Shown here piece by piece: positions 22,800 through 33,877 of a DNA stretch of 64,000 nt. The notes beneath the pieces were generated by a model. The model saw only the letters and a program-made list of their open reading frames with translations. It was not told where the DNA came from and did not search any database. How positions within the stretch are numbered: position 1 is the first letter of the stretch; every line of letters starts with the position of its first letter. The stretch covers positions 1 through 64,000 of the forward strand of contig WHVD01000186.1 in the NCBI GenBank assembly GCA_015178975.1. Direction: 5' to 3'. This DNA is from Hysterangium stoloniferum. Lineage: Eukaryota > Basidiomycota > Agaricomycetes > Hysterangiales > Hysterangiaceae. The translations under genes were made by a program, and so were the position numbers.

Positions 22800-24650
22800 A
22801 AAATGTCCTGTAACTGGGGCTGTACTACACCACTAATCTTTTTGAAACAAAGTGATGCCAGTATGAAAATGCTGTAGCATCCTTTCAAAAGTGAGTTTGC
22901 TGCCTTAGTTAATTCCTCATTATTTCGTGTATTGCCCTCTATAGTAGACCAAAACTGAACAATGGCTCCACAAAGCCATTTGCCTGAGCTTGACTGAAAT
23001 CAACAACACATGCAAACATTTCATCAGTTAATTGGTGTCCCTGCTTCTGACATTGAGAGGCAATGCTTTGAAACAGCATTAGAAAGTGTATTTTGTAATG
23101 ATTGGAAGTGGTGCCATTAGCTGCTGAGAAGAGAACTGGAACCCAACAATAAAGATGTCGAGAATATACAGATGATACTATAAGTACCCAATCACTCATT
23201 CTCCAATAGCCATGTGCAGCATCAGAGACAAATCCATGGACAGCATCATACTGGACAACATCTAGCATTATTTGTAGCTCCATCCAAGAAGTTTGAAGTA
23301 CAAGGATTGTAGTTGGGCCAACCTCACTATAACATAAAAAATCCGGATGAGGAGATCCAAACTCAGCTAGCTGTTCCAATGCTGATTCTGTAGTCCCTCC
23401 AATAATCTTATTTCCCTTGTGAACAATTTTCTTCTCATACCAAACACAATCAACATTTAATAGAACTGGAGATATATCTGTGACAGATTTACCTGGACCA
23501 GAAAATCCAGGAATACCAACAGCTAATTGTAGTGATCCCATTTTTGGATGTTCCTGAAATATTGTGTAGAACTGAAAGCCTTCATTAGGAAGAAGATGGA
23601 GTCTATGGGTGGGTCATTGGTGAAGATGTGTCCCACCATTGTGATACAGTGACTCACAAAACCTTTCCAATGTTTGGAGTTTGCATATTGGCAAACTGCT
23701 ACCAGGGGAGACAAAATAGTAAAAAATATCAAAAATTCACACTAGATAGCTAAACATGTATAGAATTGTGGCCTAGAATATTATTACATAATATGTATTT
23801 TTGGGCATGCTAAAAATAGTTTAGTCAGGCCTGCTCATTGGAAAGGTTTTGTGGCTGATGATTATGATGCAATATATGCTATATTTTAATACTTGGCATA
23901 CCCTCCCTTGGCCTTTATGACTGCCTCAACCCTCCTTGAAATTTCTTGCTATTTTCTCTCCCCTGGTGGCAGTCTGCCGATATGCAAACTCCAAACATTG
24001 GAAAGGTTTTGTGAGTCACTGTACATAATCCCATGCTTATAATGAATAAGCCTGGACAATACAGTATATTGCATGTCACATGATGTAAATTCCATCCACA
24101 ATCACAACCACGGTTTAATTGCTTTTGAATACCAGCATCTCTGGTCTGAGGCCAAATGACAATATCACAGTCAGGATTTTTGCAATGTATGATACCCAAA
24201 CATTTACACTTTGTATGCTTTCCATTATCTAAAGTTGGAGAATTTATATCATGATGTTTATTCCCACCTAGGACTGTGGTTGCCCAGTGAACCATAACTT
24301 GTCGAGGGCTTCATATTCAGAATGTGTAAACTGATATGACCATTCACCATCAGGCCATCCATCCCAGTCTTGAACTTTTCTATTCTCCATTGGTCCAATA
24401 GATGGTTGTAGAGCCTTGAGATGATTCCTAGACATGAAGTTGGGAGATGGTGATGATTGCTCTGGTTTTGATAAGGGAACTGAGGGAGTAGTAATGGTAA
24501 TTTTGGGCTTTGGTGGCTTGGAAGCAATATCATCAGGAATAGTGTGAGGTAGGGTGAATATAGATGGAGTAATGTTATTTGGATTTAAAAAATAACCAAA
24601 AGGATTTTCTATCAATAATGAATTACTTATTCTGTATTAAATAATTGAGT
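22800..24650 (-). pseudogene. MULE transposase N-terminal half, inverted block
   Basis: Minus-strand frames carry the zinc-finger and catalytic regions of the same transposase as at 41.4-43.5 kb. At 24615-24258 is the N-terminal region with 'CDGWPDGEWSYQF'-type sequence. At 24295-24060 is the GCM/WRKY-like finger 'HCKNPDCDIVIWPQTRDAG'. At 23541-22939 is the DDE core, 'QYDAVHGFVSDAAHGYW' and 'CVVDFSQAQANGFV'. Here the codon before YDAVHG is CAG, where the other copy has a TAG stop. A TGA at 23614-23616 is shared with the other copy. The Tc1 derivative at 23647 splits it further. Confidence 0.85.
23647..24021 (-). mobile_element. Internally deleted Tc1-like element (375 bp)
   Basis: The ends CAGTGACTCACAAAACC and the inverse GGTTTTGTGAGTCACTG are flanked by TA (23645-23646 and 24022-24023). 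The site 23647-23857 is again a 211-bp TIR unit with an inner inverted tip (ATTGGAAAGGTTTTGTGGCTG). The minus strand retains the last codons of a transposase, 'RRVEAVIKAKGGYAKY', near 23895-23945, matching the C-terminus of the element at 9209. The other MULE copy has the uninterrupted site ('gggattatgtatcacaatgg' at 42207), which confirms the boundaries. Confidence 0.88.
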
Positions 24651-25087
24651 ATAGCTTGTACCTTCCAGGTCATAACCAGGTAACATCATAGGTGGATAAG
24701 GTCCATTATGGTATAGTCCAGCAACTACATATATAATTTAGTGAAATAAAGAAATTATTAAAGGAAACTTGGCATACCTTTTCCAGGAATAGATATTGTT
24801 GGTTTATGGTCTTTGGGATTGACAATATCAGATCTGGGGTGAAGCCCAAATAATTTATGAAAATAGTGGAACAGAAACTATATAAATAGTATATAAGAAT
24901 TAGTTCAAAAGAGTTTTATAAGAATATACCATTAGAGAAATCAGACAGAACAGTATAAGGATTTAGATCTTATATATCCCTGGCTGGTATTAAAATTTCT
25001 GTTGCTATGGAAGTGACTAAAGCAGATAAAGATTAAACCTACATCTTAGAGTCTAGAGTTTAAGCCACTTACACTGTATAAGTGAAA

Positions 25088-25727
25088 AATTATTGGCTCC
25101 ATATGAACCTAGACTCTGGTGCAAGGATAAATGGATCCAAAGGGTACCTGCTGCCCATGCAATGACTCTTCTTATTCTGAAACAGTCCTACACCCAATTT
25201 ATCCCCTGATGGTCCACCTTTTGAGGATCTTCCTAAACATGCACAACTGTTTCAAGACCTACTGAAGCACTCATGGCATATACAGTATAGCCAGGTATCA
25301 CCATTCCCTGCTATAGATGTTGACAAAGAAGCCATTGGATTACTTGAACATGAAATTTTTGAAACTTCAAAAGCAGCAGGGCCTGCCAGCTGGCAACAGT
25401 AGGGATTGGATGCAGGTAACCATCAGAATAAATAGAGTCCTTATCCTTTTGTTCCCTACTCTTGGAATGAATGTGATATTCCTGAACCAGAGGAGACTAA
25501 ATATCAGGTATTTTAATATCAATTTCAAAATCTGATATAGATCAATGCTCATACTTTCATGTAGCATGGGCCAGAATTTAGTGAAGGCAGTGAACCAGAG
25601 ACTCAAGAATCTTACATTTTCCCTCCAAATAGTTCAAAACCCCAACCAGTTCAGAAGTGCAAAGCAGAGAGAATGTGTGAGGAAGCTCTGTTTGAGAAAC
25701 AGTCTGAAAGAATACTCAGAAAATGAC
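25088..25727 (+). pseudogene. MULE 1 distal coding fragment
   Basis: Plus-strand sequence colinear with 45930-46570 of the second MULE. It includes the 'MNLDSGAR' start and the 'LEHEIFETSKAAGPASWQQ' end of the last reading frame. It is interrupted at 25728 by the solo LTR; the sequence resumes after 26570 with 'cccaggctgaattataa', as in the intact copy at 46571. Confidence 0.8.
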
Positions 25728-26565
25728 TGTTACGACCGGACAATCCCGCCGGACTCCGGGCACTAACCTGTACGCCCCCACATACTACAAGCACCAATCG
25801 TCTGTTTATAGGATTTCCCGCCCGGACTCCGTTATGTCAAGACTCGTTACGTTCGACCTCATTACGACACATATCAGTCACCGGACTTCCCCCGGACTCC
25901 GTCTCTGTCTATGTCCGTCTTCGTCCCACGCATCAGTCACCGGTCCCCGCTTAGAATCCCGTTACCGCTCTAATCGAGCCCCGTTCCCGTTTTAGTCAAA
26001 TGACCTGTCACGATTTAGGACTCCGCTCCCGCTCCGTTTCCCGTTATGGGTTATGCTTTGTCACGATTCGGACTCCGCTCCATTCCGTTCCATTCCTAAC
26101 ACCAATTTGGTGTTTACTATTCCCGTTTCATGTTTTGTTAGTTTTGTTTCGCCATTACTGGATTTGGTATGTCATTCACTCCATGGTCTATATAAACTGG
26201 CAGGTGTTGTACATACAATCCAGTCAGAAAATTAGCTTAGATTCCCCCCAGTAATCTAATAATATTTTCCGCTCTAAAACCTTACTCGATTCACATCGCT
26301 CGCACTAGTCGGAGCCCAGGGGCTCCGGCGCATCTATCTCTCTCAACCAACTCGACTCACGACCCACGACCTCCGACTTACGACCCACGACCCGACTTAC
26401 GACCTACGACCCACAAACCCCGCCTGGACTCCCCGGGATCCCCGTCCGTCCGTTTGAAATTGGACAACACGATCTAGTGAGGGCGCAGCCTATAAGCTGA
26501 AGCCAAGTCCTACCGGATATCCCACAGGTTTCTCCGGAAACCCGGCCTGTGTGTGTATCCTAACA
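25728..26565 (+). mobile_element. Solo LTR (838 bp) inside MULE 1
   Basis: Starts TGTTACGACC and ends ATCCTAACA, flanked by ATGAC at 25723-25727 and 26566-26570. The empty site 'agaaaatgacccaggctgaa' is present in the second MULE at 46564. It is the same family as the LTR at 17060 in opposite orientation, but it retains its CpG sites, so it is the younger copy. Confidence 0.9.
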
Positions 26566-27116
26566 ATGACCCAGGCTGAATTATAAGGAGACTTAAAGGT
26601 ATTAAAATGTTTTAATACAAATAAAGAAGTTTTCTGTATATAATTTTCATTTTGAGAGCATATAAAACAATATAGAGCATTTCACACATGTATTTAACAT
26701 TTTTTTGAGCCTGTCATCCACAGGTAAAGTTATTTCATTGTTGCAGCAGTCACCTTCCTAATGAGGAAGTGTCGTGCACATACAAATTTTTGGTGTAAAC
26801 CTAGAACCCATGTTATTTACAGTTACATTTTGTTATTTTAGATTTTAATAAGTTTATTTGAGTATTAATATTACTCAAGGAAGGGCTAAAACTAAAGATA
26901 TGGCAATTAAAGTGGTGCACAAGGTATTTTTCACCAGGAAACTGGTACACTAGATGTAACAGTTCTCATGTTTTGATAATCTAATGTCAAATATAATTTT
27001 ATTTTGATAATTTATAATATAAAATTTACGAAGTATGTACTTAATTTGAAAAAAAGAAACATGTCGCGGCACTTGCGCGGCAGCGCGACACCCTGCGCGG
27101 CACTTTCCTATAGCCC

Positions 27117-28682
27117 CGCCTAAATAAGCCGCATGGTATGTCACAATGTCCACCGGACAGAGGGATATTTGTGCTGTCTCATGTGTTGGGGAAGTCAGCG
27201 TAGCACTATGGCGTGCGCGTGCCTGCGATGTCAATGTGACAAGGTACACGATCCATAGCGAGAAGGGATAAACTGGTGGATCCGACGGAGTGGACTGCGC
27301 GGATTTCGGCGCGATTGAGACAGAGAGACAATCTAGGTGCCAGAGGCTCGAGAAGATAGCCAGCAGGTCAGGTAAGGCTGATGATGTATTGTAGAACGAT
27401 GGATCCTGGAAGAGTAGCTCGTTTCTTCGTTCCCATCTACAGCTTCCGGAACATGGGCATAACTCACTCCACACATTTCTCGTATTTGAGATAGCTTAGG
27501 CGAGGGCTCGTAGTAAGAGACGGTTAGTGTGCTGGATAATGAGCCCGGGTATGCATGTGCAGAAAAAGGATCGAGATCAGACTTAGCGAACAACGCCATG
27601 AGAAACCAAAAGTGCTCTGAAACCAATTCCGTTCCGTGTGCGATGTCGTTGAACTCATAATAAATTCCGGTCTCTTCGAGATAATCCTCCAATTGTCGCC
27701 AAGAAATATTTAACAAAGTCAACAGAAGGACTTGCGGCATTGAGGCTGTTGAATAAAAGATAGCGGTGATCCTACCGAGGGCGAACAGCCACTGAATTTA
27801 TAAACAATTCTAGCCCTTTATTTGAGGTAATCTCCAATAGATGTACATAGAAGGGAAGGAGATGAGACAGGAAGACACGCGTCACTAAGGCTGTCGAGCA
27901 ACAATTCGCGGGAATCTTATCGGCCGACAAAAATGTACAAAACATAATGCGCCACGAGGAGAATGCGTCAGGGTCGATCTCTATCGCAGATTTAATTGTA
28001 ATTTGAATAGCAGCGAGTAAACAGTGGATGGAGGCATATGACGTCGGGTTGATCCGATAATTGAACAATAAACATTGCAAAGTTTTGTCGATCTGTGAGT
28101 AGACAACGAATGGAATTTGGAGGTGATATCTATGGTGCTCATGATGAGGGTTATTATTTCCATTTTCAATCGCACGTATTTGATCAAATATATTTACCTA
28201 TATGCAATTGGTTTTGGAGTTTCAGCAAAATTTTTGTAGGAACTGTTTTAGACTAAGTGGGGTTGGTGCAAGCTGAGGTGAGACAGAAAATACGAGGTAT
28301 CATATAGTCATGCATAGCTCCAGTAATAAAATAACGTCAGTGAAGTGGTATTTGAACTGGACGGTTCCCAGAAGAGATCCGCCATTCTAGAGCATCTGGA
28401 GCATTCCAGAATTCCTCCCAGTGCTTAATACTATTTTACTGATGAGGACATCTTTTCTTTCCCTTTTCTCCGAATTTCCATTTCTTCACATGGGCCGGTA
28501 CTCCTGCCTTTTGGGTTAATTTCCCTTACAATCGGAGGATTAATTACCTCAATCACCCCTTGCAAAAGCCTGTCTTCTCGGTGTTCAGTCCGTGCTTTAT
28601 CTGGAGGTGTTCTTAATATGGAATTTACCAGTCCATCGGCCGAGGGTGATACTATCCAGGGAGATGGCGATGAAGTATACAA
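27117..28682 (-). pseudogene. Multi-exon host gene of unknown function, 3' end cut by MULE 1
   Basis: Minus-strand coding sequence with plausible introns. One exon covers about 28198-27790 ('HLQIPFVVYSQIDKTLQCLL' through 'LEITSNKGLELFINSVAVR'). A ~30-nt gap with GT/AG ends leads to 27740-27470 ('WRQLEDYLEETGIYYEFNDI'). A GTGAGT...CCAG intron follows, and the frame continues from 'DPSFYNTSSALPDLLAIFSS' to 'PVDIVTYHAAYLG' at 27118. The MULE insertion follows. Beyond it the ancestral sequence (22045 downward) would add 'ARHII' and a stop. A further upstream frame, 28682-28431 ('MYTSSPSPWIVSPSADG'), may be the first exon, but the join is unclear. Alpha-helical, leucine-rich segments are visible; no family is recognised. 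Confidence 0.5.
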
Positions 28683-28714
28683 TTATACTTAGACGGGGAC
28701 TGCTCCCTGAGGAA

Positions 28715-28815
28715 GGTCATATGCTGCGTCTCCGAAGTATCAACGACTGCGGTCACTAACAACCCCAGAATAACCCACTATCAAAAATCTTCTCCATCGG
28801 TAACGACGATGACAG
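28715..28815 (+). pseudogene. Fragment X, copy 1
   Basis: 'VSEVSTTAVTNNPR' on the plus strand resembles fragments at 30150-30269 (minus) and 30700-30850 (plus). Unknown family. It lies convergent to fragment Y copy 1. Confidence 0.4.
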
Positions 28816-28823
28816 GATATTTA

Positions 28824-29222
28824 TTAAGATGTGACAATAAGAATTACAAGAAAAACCCCTGGTGAAATCCAACTCTCAAGAGAAATACAATACTGCCGCC
28901 AAATGGCTGACCTATAAAGGATATATGTGGCAGACACGTAGTACTTTCCGTTCGTATTTAAGATTCCCATGTGGCCAGGCTTTCCCAAATCCTGCGCAAC
29001 AGGCTCCAGTTCACCTACCACATGCACTTCTGTCCGGTATTCCTCAGCATCTTCCGGATGAACCAATCCCGAATGGGATACATGGTGTTGGCGACACCCG
29101 CAGGGAGGAGGGCAAGCAATAAGCTTTGACGGAAAGCTTGGAGCCATAGGAAGCCTTGACATGTTATTAAGTTGGTTGTTGCCGTAGCAGGCGGTGCAGT
29201 GAATGTAGTCTTTGTTGGACAT
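28824..29222 (-). CDS. Fragment Y, copy 1: hypothetical protein
   Basis: A 132-residue minus-strand frame. Its core 'YRTEVHVVGELEPVAQDLGK' plus 'PGHMGILNTNGKYYVSATYI' is about half identical to 'WTEVHVRDELEAVEKNLGVP' plus 'GQTGILNTKRKYHVATAYL' on the plus strand at 29730-29845. The two are diverged paralogues in opposite orientation. The N-terminus is Cys-rich ('CTACYGN', 'CPPPCGCRQ'), but the true start and splicing are uncertain. I do not recognise the family. Confidence 0.4.
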   Translation of the reverse strand: MSNKDYIHCTACYGNNQLNNMSRLPMAPSFPSKLIACPPPCGCRQHHVSHSGLVHPEDAEEYRTEVHVVGELEPVAQDLGKPGHMGILNTNGKYYVSATYILYRSAIWRQYCISLESWISPGVFLVILIVTS

Positions 29223-29489
29223 GATATTGCGACGGTTGATGTGTTTCTCAGCAGATGTGGATTGGAAATCTGTTTTAGAAAAAGGATCCCGCCAACTTGC
29301 TTATTTCTGCTATCACTTCCATGCATGCGACAGCTATTCTGAAGCCTTCAACCACGCCAACCTAAATTTTAAATCCATAGGTCCCGAATCCAGAATAAGA
29401 ATAAGGTTCTATCCCATGCATGGAAGTAGGGGTGGAAATCTGCAAGCTGGCGAGGTATCGTCTCTCATAAACAACTTCCCCCGCCACAA

Positions 29490-30002
29490 ATCCTTGGACC
29501 GATAGTCACCGCACCCCGACCGTCGCAACCGTCACAGCTGACCGTCAAACGTGAGACCGCTCTAACAACACCACATGCGGCAGCAACGACAACCGCCCAA
29601 CACGCTAAGCCTTCCTCTTTTCCTCCTGGTTTTCTATCAGAGCAAATTGTTTGCACTCTGGGTGGTATCTGCCAACAGTTCGCATCCCATTCATATTTGG
29701 TTCATGTGGCAGATCCTGCCGAACACTGGACAGAAGTGCACGTCAGAGACGAACTGGAAGCTGTGGAGAAGAATTTGGGAGTTCCTGGTCAAACAGGAAT
29801 ATTGAATACCAAGAGAAAGTACCATGTTGCTACCGCATATCTCCTTTCCGACTGCCCAAACCCTCTCTGTCTTGAACGATCTGCGCTACGTATCACCCTC
29901 AAAGAAAATTTGGGGAATAACAAAGGGTGCGCGGCATTTGTGGTATGCAATGATTGTGTAATGTATTCCTCTACGTGCCTGAGCTGTGAGATTGCCGTTT
30001 GA
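29490..30002 (+). CDS. Fragment Y, copy 2: hypothetical protein
   Basis: An open plus-strand frame from about 29465 to a TGA at 30000. It has a Thr/Ala/Pro-rich leader ('TTPHAAATTTAQHAKPSSFP') and then the conserved core described for copy 1, ending 'CNDCVMYSSTCLSCEIAV'. The leader has no ATG in a convincing position, so this may be an exon of a larger gene or a pseudogene. Confidence 0.4.
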   Translation: MLGPIVTAPRPSQPSQLTVKRETALTTPHAAATTTAQHAKPSSFPPGFLSEQIVCTLGGICQQFASHSYLVHVADPAEHWTEVHVRDELEAVEKNLGVPGQTGILNTKRKYHVATAYLLSDCPNPLCLERSALRITLKENLGNNKGCAAFVVCNDCVMYSSTCLSCEIAV

Positions 30003-30149
30003 CAGACCAAACGTGGAGATATATCTTGTTGGTTCAGACAAAGTTTGGGCTATGTCCGTCTGCACTTGCAACGCAACACCGCTCCTGGGGATGGCACGAG
30101 CGCATCTCTTGCGGTAAGGTCTCATCAGAAGTAATAGTTCCGTTTTTCT

Positions 30150-30305
30150 TTTAATTTTTAGAGTCGTAATGTGATCAAATTGTGTCATCGATGAAAACAG
30201 TGTGAGATCATGGCGGGTTCTATCGGGAATGTTAGTGACAATCAGCGTTGAAACTTCGGAAGAAATCACATGCTATTTAGCGAACGGACTGCGGAGGGCA
30301 TATTT
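30150..30305 (-). pseudogene. Fragment X, copy 2
   Basis: 'SSEVSTLIVTNIPDRTRHDL' on the minus strand. The nucleotide block 'tatgccctccgcagtccgt' next to it is shared, inverted, with copy 3 near 30698. It is convergent to fragment Y copy 2, so X-Y order is mirrored relative to copy 1. Confidence 0.4.
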
Positions 30306-31054
30306 GGCCAGCTTTTTCAAGCTGCTCGCTACAGCAATCCGGTGAGGGGAAGTCCAGTCAAACCAAACAATCGCCTTTGTTTCCGACTTGGGTTATTAGT
30401 ATTTCAGACTCTGAACATTATGGGATGATCATAGAACAGAATACTGTAAGTATATATACCCGGGAATGCCAGGTGAAGTACGGCCATGGGAGTTAAGTCC
30501 ACCGAGGTGAAGCGCCGAAGACCATGCACCATATGAAGGTACTACATAGACGCGTAGGCTCTTATCATTTATACGCCAATATTGGAAGGTGGTACTTAGC
30601 CCTTGACCATCATGCTGAATATTGCGATATATACAGAAATTGGGAACCGTCTTATCAGAATTAGGTTTTTATCGGGGTAAGACGTTAAGGAAGAGGATAT
30701 GCCCTCCGCAGTCCGTGAAACATATGGCATGACATTGCTTCCGAGGTTTCAACGCTGATTGTCACCAACAATCCCGACAGAAGCCGCCATAATCTCAAAC
30801 TATTCTTCATCGATGATACAATATGATCACATGAAGACTCTAAAAATTACCAATATAAACCAAAATATTACTTTCATTCCCTTCATCCAATCACTTCACC
30901 TTCTCGCTTAAAGCAGAGATATTAATAGCTATAACTAAAAGCCCTAGCATATATATTCGAGTCTCTGACGGGGAATGAGATACTTGTGGCTATCGTGGCG
31001 CAAAGCTGCGGACAATACAACATCAGACGTTAGTTTAGACTAAATTGGCGGAGA
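30306..31054. other. Spacer containing fragment X, copy 3
   Basis: Copy 3 of fragment X, 'ASEVSTLIVTNNPDRSRHNL', lies on the plus strand at about 30740-30850 and forms an inverted pair with copy 2. The remaining sequence shows no gene. Confidence 0.45.
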
Positions 31055-32246
31055 TCACGCACGCCATGCAAGTTGAACTAGATCCCCCGACCAGAAGGTA
31101 TAAGAAAGCATTACCCGCCAAAATGACAGTTTTCGTGGTTGCATTTCCTTGAAAATCATGGAGAACGTTAATATGATCCAAGATATGAATGCAATTTGTA
31201 CATCTGCCTCGGGGTGTAAGAGCTGACAATTCCATTTCCTCTTAGGGGGGTTTAGCTGGCGTTTAAGTTGCTTCAATGGCTTCAACGGTACTGCCAATGA
31301 TGCCAAAATAGATCCACAGCCGTTCTGACAAGCGGTGTCTGGCACTGAGATAGGAGCGAGATTAGATAAATGTCTCAGTCGTAATAGGCACGGATGCGTA
31401 CTAGTAGAATACTGGCGTCATATCATTATTGCGATTAACCCCCCGATAATAAACCAAGGGGGCACCTGTAACGGAACCTAATGGCTGAAATTAACACAGT
31501 CGTCCCAAAAATGGAAAAGAAGTAAAGGGTATTATATTGGATAAAAATTAAACTCGAACCTAGATATTGGCTCTATTGTATCAACTATGTACATATTCAT
31601 TCATGACCAGCATTAAACAGCTCAAACCGCGAAATGGAATGCGATAGCGTCAAAAACGGTGTAACCAACGAACCCAGGACATCTTGTGTTGTTACAACCG
31701 ACGCCAGACTTGTAAAGGATGACTAGTATCACTGGTTTCCGTCCATAACAGCTTGAGAAGTGACTAACGGCGCCGTAACCGATCATTGCTGTATAAAAGA
31801 GATATAATATTAGTTTCATAACATCATTGGTGGCTTAACGGGCTAGACGAGAACGTAAGGCTTGTCACTCCGCTGACAATGGGGCTGGCAAGTAATAAGA
31901 CACCTCGGAGAAAGAAAATTCCCCAATTCAGTGTTACAAGTTAAAATATACCTCCCGTGGACATCCATCATGATGTACTTACAGACTCCGTTAATGTAAT
32001 GACTGTCATTGTGGCAGCAAAGTTTTGTTTAATAGGGTCATGTGGAATCAGGTAGTTTGCCGATGGGCAATTGGCTCCCAAACTGATTATTGTTGGAATA
32101 GTAGATAGAAGGACACAGAAGTCACCAGAAGTGACCAAACTCAGACTCAGACTCAAACTCGAATGACCGGCGGTGGTAGATTGCCAACACGCAGATAGCG
32201 CTACGGTAAGTACATGTGGGTACATATGGGTCCAAACCACACACAA
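31055..32246 (-). CDS. Possible multi-exon membrane protein, uncharacterised
   Basis: Three minus-strand frames (32246-31968, 31819-31622, 31345-31055) follow each other and contain hydrophobic stretches: 'FCVLLSTIPTIISLG', 'MKLILYLFYTAMIGYGAV', 'VFDAIAFHFAV', 'VQIAFISWIILTFSMIF'. The pattern resembles a fungal multi-pass membrane protein with short introns. No family is certain, and exon joins were not resolved. It may be a pseudogene. Confidence 0.3.
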
Positions 32247-33352
32247 CGAACAATTATTCCCAGACCAGAATCAACACATGCTTTGGCGTACAATGTCAAT
32301 TGTAGTCGTGATTCGTAGTAGAATTGTGAAACCGGCTACCGAGAGCCACCGGGGTAATCAGACTGTGAGACAGCTAAAGGCATCAAGCGGCATTTTGCTT
32401 GGCTACTAAATACTTCTGGGAGAAGTAAGTGGCACAGTCTAGTTGGTACGCATGTTGACGCAAAGGGGGATACGTCGGTACACCGAGAACGCGAGCAAAA
32501 AGCGTTTGGATTACTAAGCTACTGTACAGAACTACATAGCCTAGCACGAAATATATTAAGTGTCATCACGGTGAGATTACTACTGAAAAGCCAAAATGTT
32601 AACAACGCAACCAACGTGGCACTAGTTTTACTTTAAGCACTGTGATGGGAGGGACAGCCGCCCACGGACGCATCTGATTTGCCTTTGAAGTGCCAACAAC
32701 CCGGCTATCAGACCCTAAGTCATCCCATATGAATATAGCACTTGCATGTGTTGTCTTCCATCAGATGTAATGTTTTTGGGTGTTCGGGGTTATTGGTGTT
32801 TCAGAAAATGATGTAGAGGGTTTTAAAGAAGACCTATAGTGTTGGGATTGGAGCATATGTAACATCCCAGACATCATACAGGTTTGCTAAGTTCGGAGAT
32901 TTTCCTGTGTTATATTTATGGTGATTTGGCTTTGCTCTGAATTCAAACTTAGGACGTGTATTGGCGTAATATTCTCGAAGCACCATCAGAGAGGCTACCC
33001 CTACACTATGTTCAAGAACTTCTCATTCGGAAGACATTGTGAAATGTGATTGTCTGAGATAGACTCTCATGGTTTTGCATTACATAGAATGCTAGTGAAC
33101 GAATCTTATTTGATTGTGTAATCGAAAAAGACAGCTATAAATAATTATATATTACCCTTATGTACCACTGGCGAAAGTCTTTATGAATTCCACTGACTCA
33201 GCACGCCGCGCGCGTGTTACAAGTATCACTCTTCTAATGGTACACCCCTTCTTGAAAGTTGGAATATTATGTGGGGAGGGCCGTCGTGGTGGTGTCCAAT
33301 CAATACTGGGACTTTTGGGGAACACACAATGTTAAAAGTGTAACAAATGAAT
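32247..33352. other. Unassigned sequence
   Basis: No coding pattern, repeat or RNA gene is supported. The segment 32859-33221 has TGTAAC...GTTACA limits but no flanking duplication, so it is not called an LTR. Confidence 0.4.
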
Positions 33353-33423
33353 GGCCAGACTGGGGATTGAACCCAGGGCTTCTGCATATATAGCAGGGGT
33401 GTTAACCATTACACCACCTGACC
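33353..33423 (-). tRNA. tRNA-like sequence (tRNA pseudogene or SINE head)
   Basis: The minus strand folds as a cloverleaf. Acceptor GGTCAGG pairs with TCTGGCC, the D arm carries an A-box-like TGGTGTAATGG, and the T arm is CTGGG/CCCAG with B-box GGTTCAATCCC. The anticodon stem is CTGC/GCAG with a mismatch at 27-43. The loop is TATATAT, so position 33 is A instead of the invariant U and the anticodon would read UAU. These defects argue against a working tRNA. The intact internal promoter boxes fit a decayed tRNA or the head of a tRNA-derived SINE running toward lower coordinates. Confidence 0.6.
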
Positions 33424-33877
33424 CTGGGAAGCACTGCTAGCATTACTCAATCTAACACACAACGAATGGACATTTACTATTGATTGGTATTCTTCATGTG
33501 TCCATCATTGGCGGTAAAGTGCCAATGAATCAGTGTGTATTATCAACCATTGCACTTCTGCACTTTCGATAAGGTTTAACCAAATGTCTGTTTGGCTTAT
33601 GATTGGTGCCTTGTATTTAAACACCAACCAACAGTGTATAGTGGTTGTACAGTGAAGTCGATATGAGATTTTTGCCAAATTTTCATCTTTTCTTTTGCCA
33701 TTTTATATGTCAAAGGCTCTGTGATAACTCTGTTATCGAATACATGCGAAAGTCTGTCTACAACTGCCAAACGAAAGCAACAAACATAGTAAACACCCGT
33801 GGTTCTCACCTCCCATGAACTCTGTGTAGCCTAATTTGACTCATTCAGCAATGGAAGTATCTTCTTACCCAGAAATT
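33424..33877. other. Unassigned sequence
   Basis: Flank between the tRNA-like sequence and a solo LTR; nothing recognisable. Confidence 0.4.

Larger units (their letters stand above)
22046..27116. mobile_element. Mutator-like element 1, internally inverted and deleted (5071 bp)
   Basis: The left end GGGCCATGGGAAAGTGCCGC and the right end, inverse of GGGCTATAGGAAAGTGCCGC, are terminal inverted repeats. CGCCTAAAT flanks both sides (22037-22045 and 27117-27125), a perfect 9-bp target duplication as expected of Mutator elements. Compared with the second copy (40555-47639), its ends are in the same orientation. The block 22736 to about 24960, however, is the reverse complement of the second copy's ~41290-43110, and sequence matching ~43.1-45.9 kb is missing. 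It also contains a deleted Tc1 element and a solo LTR. Confidence 0.92.

Noticed and set aside
30475-30540. Partial resemblance to 5S rRNA ('tacggccatgggagttaag')
   Set aside because: Only a short match; the conserved internal control region and the closing stem of 5S rRNA are absent.
32859-33221. Possible LTR with TGTAAC...GTTACA ends
   Set aside because: No target duplication and no related copy in the window.
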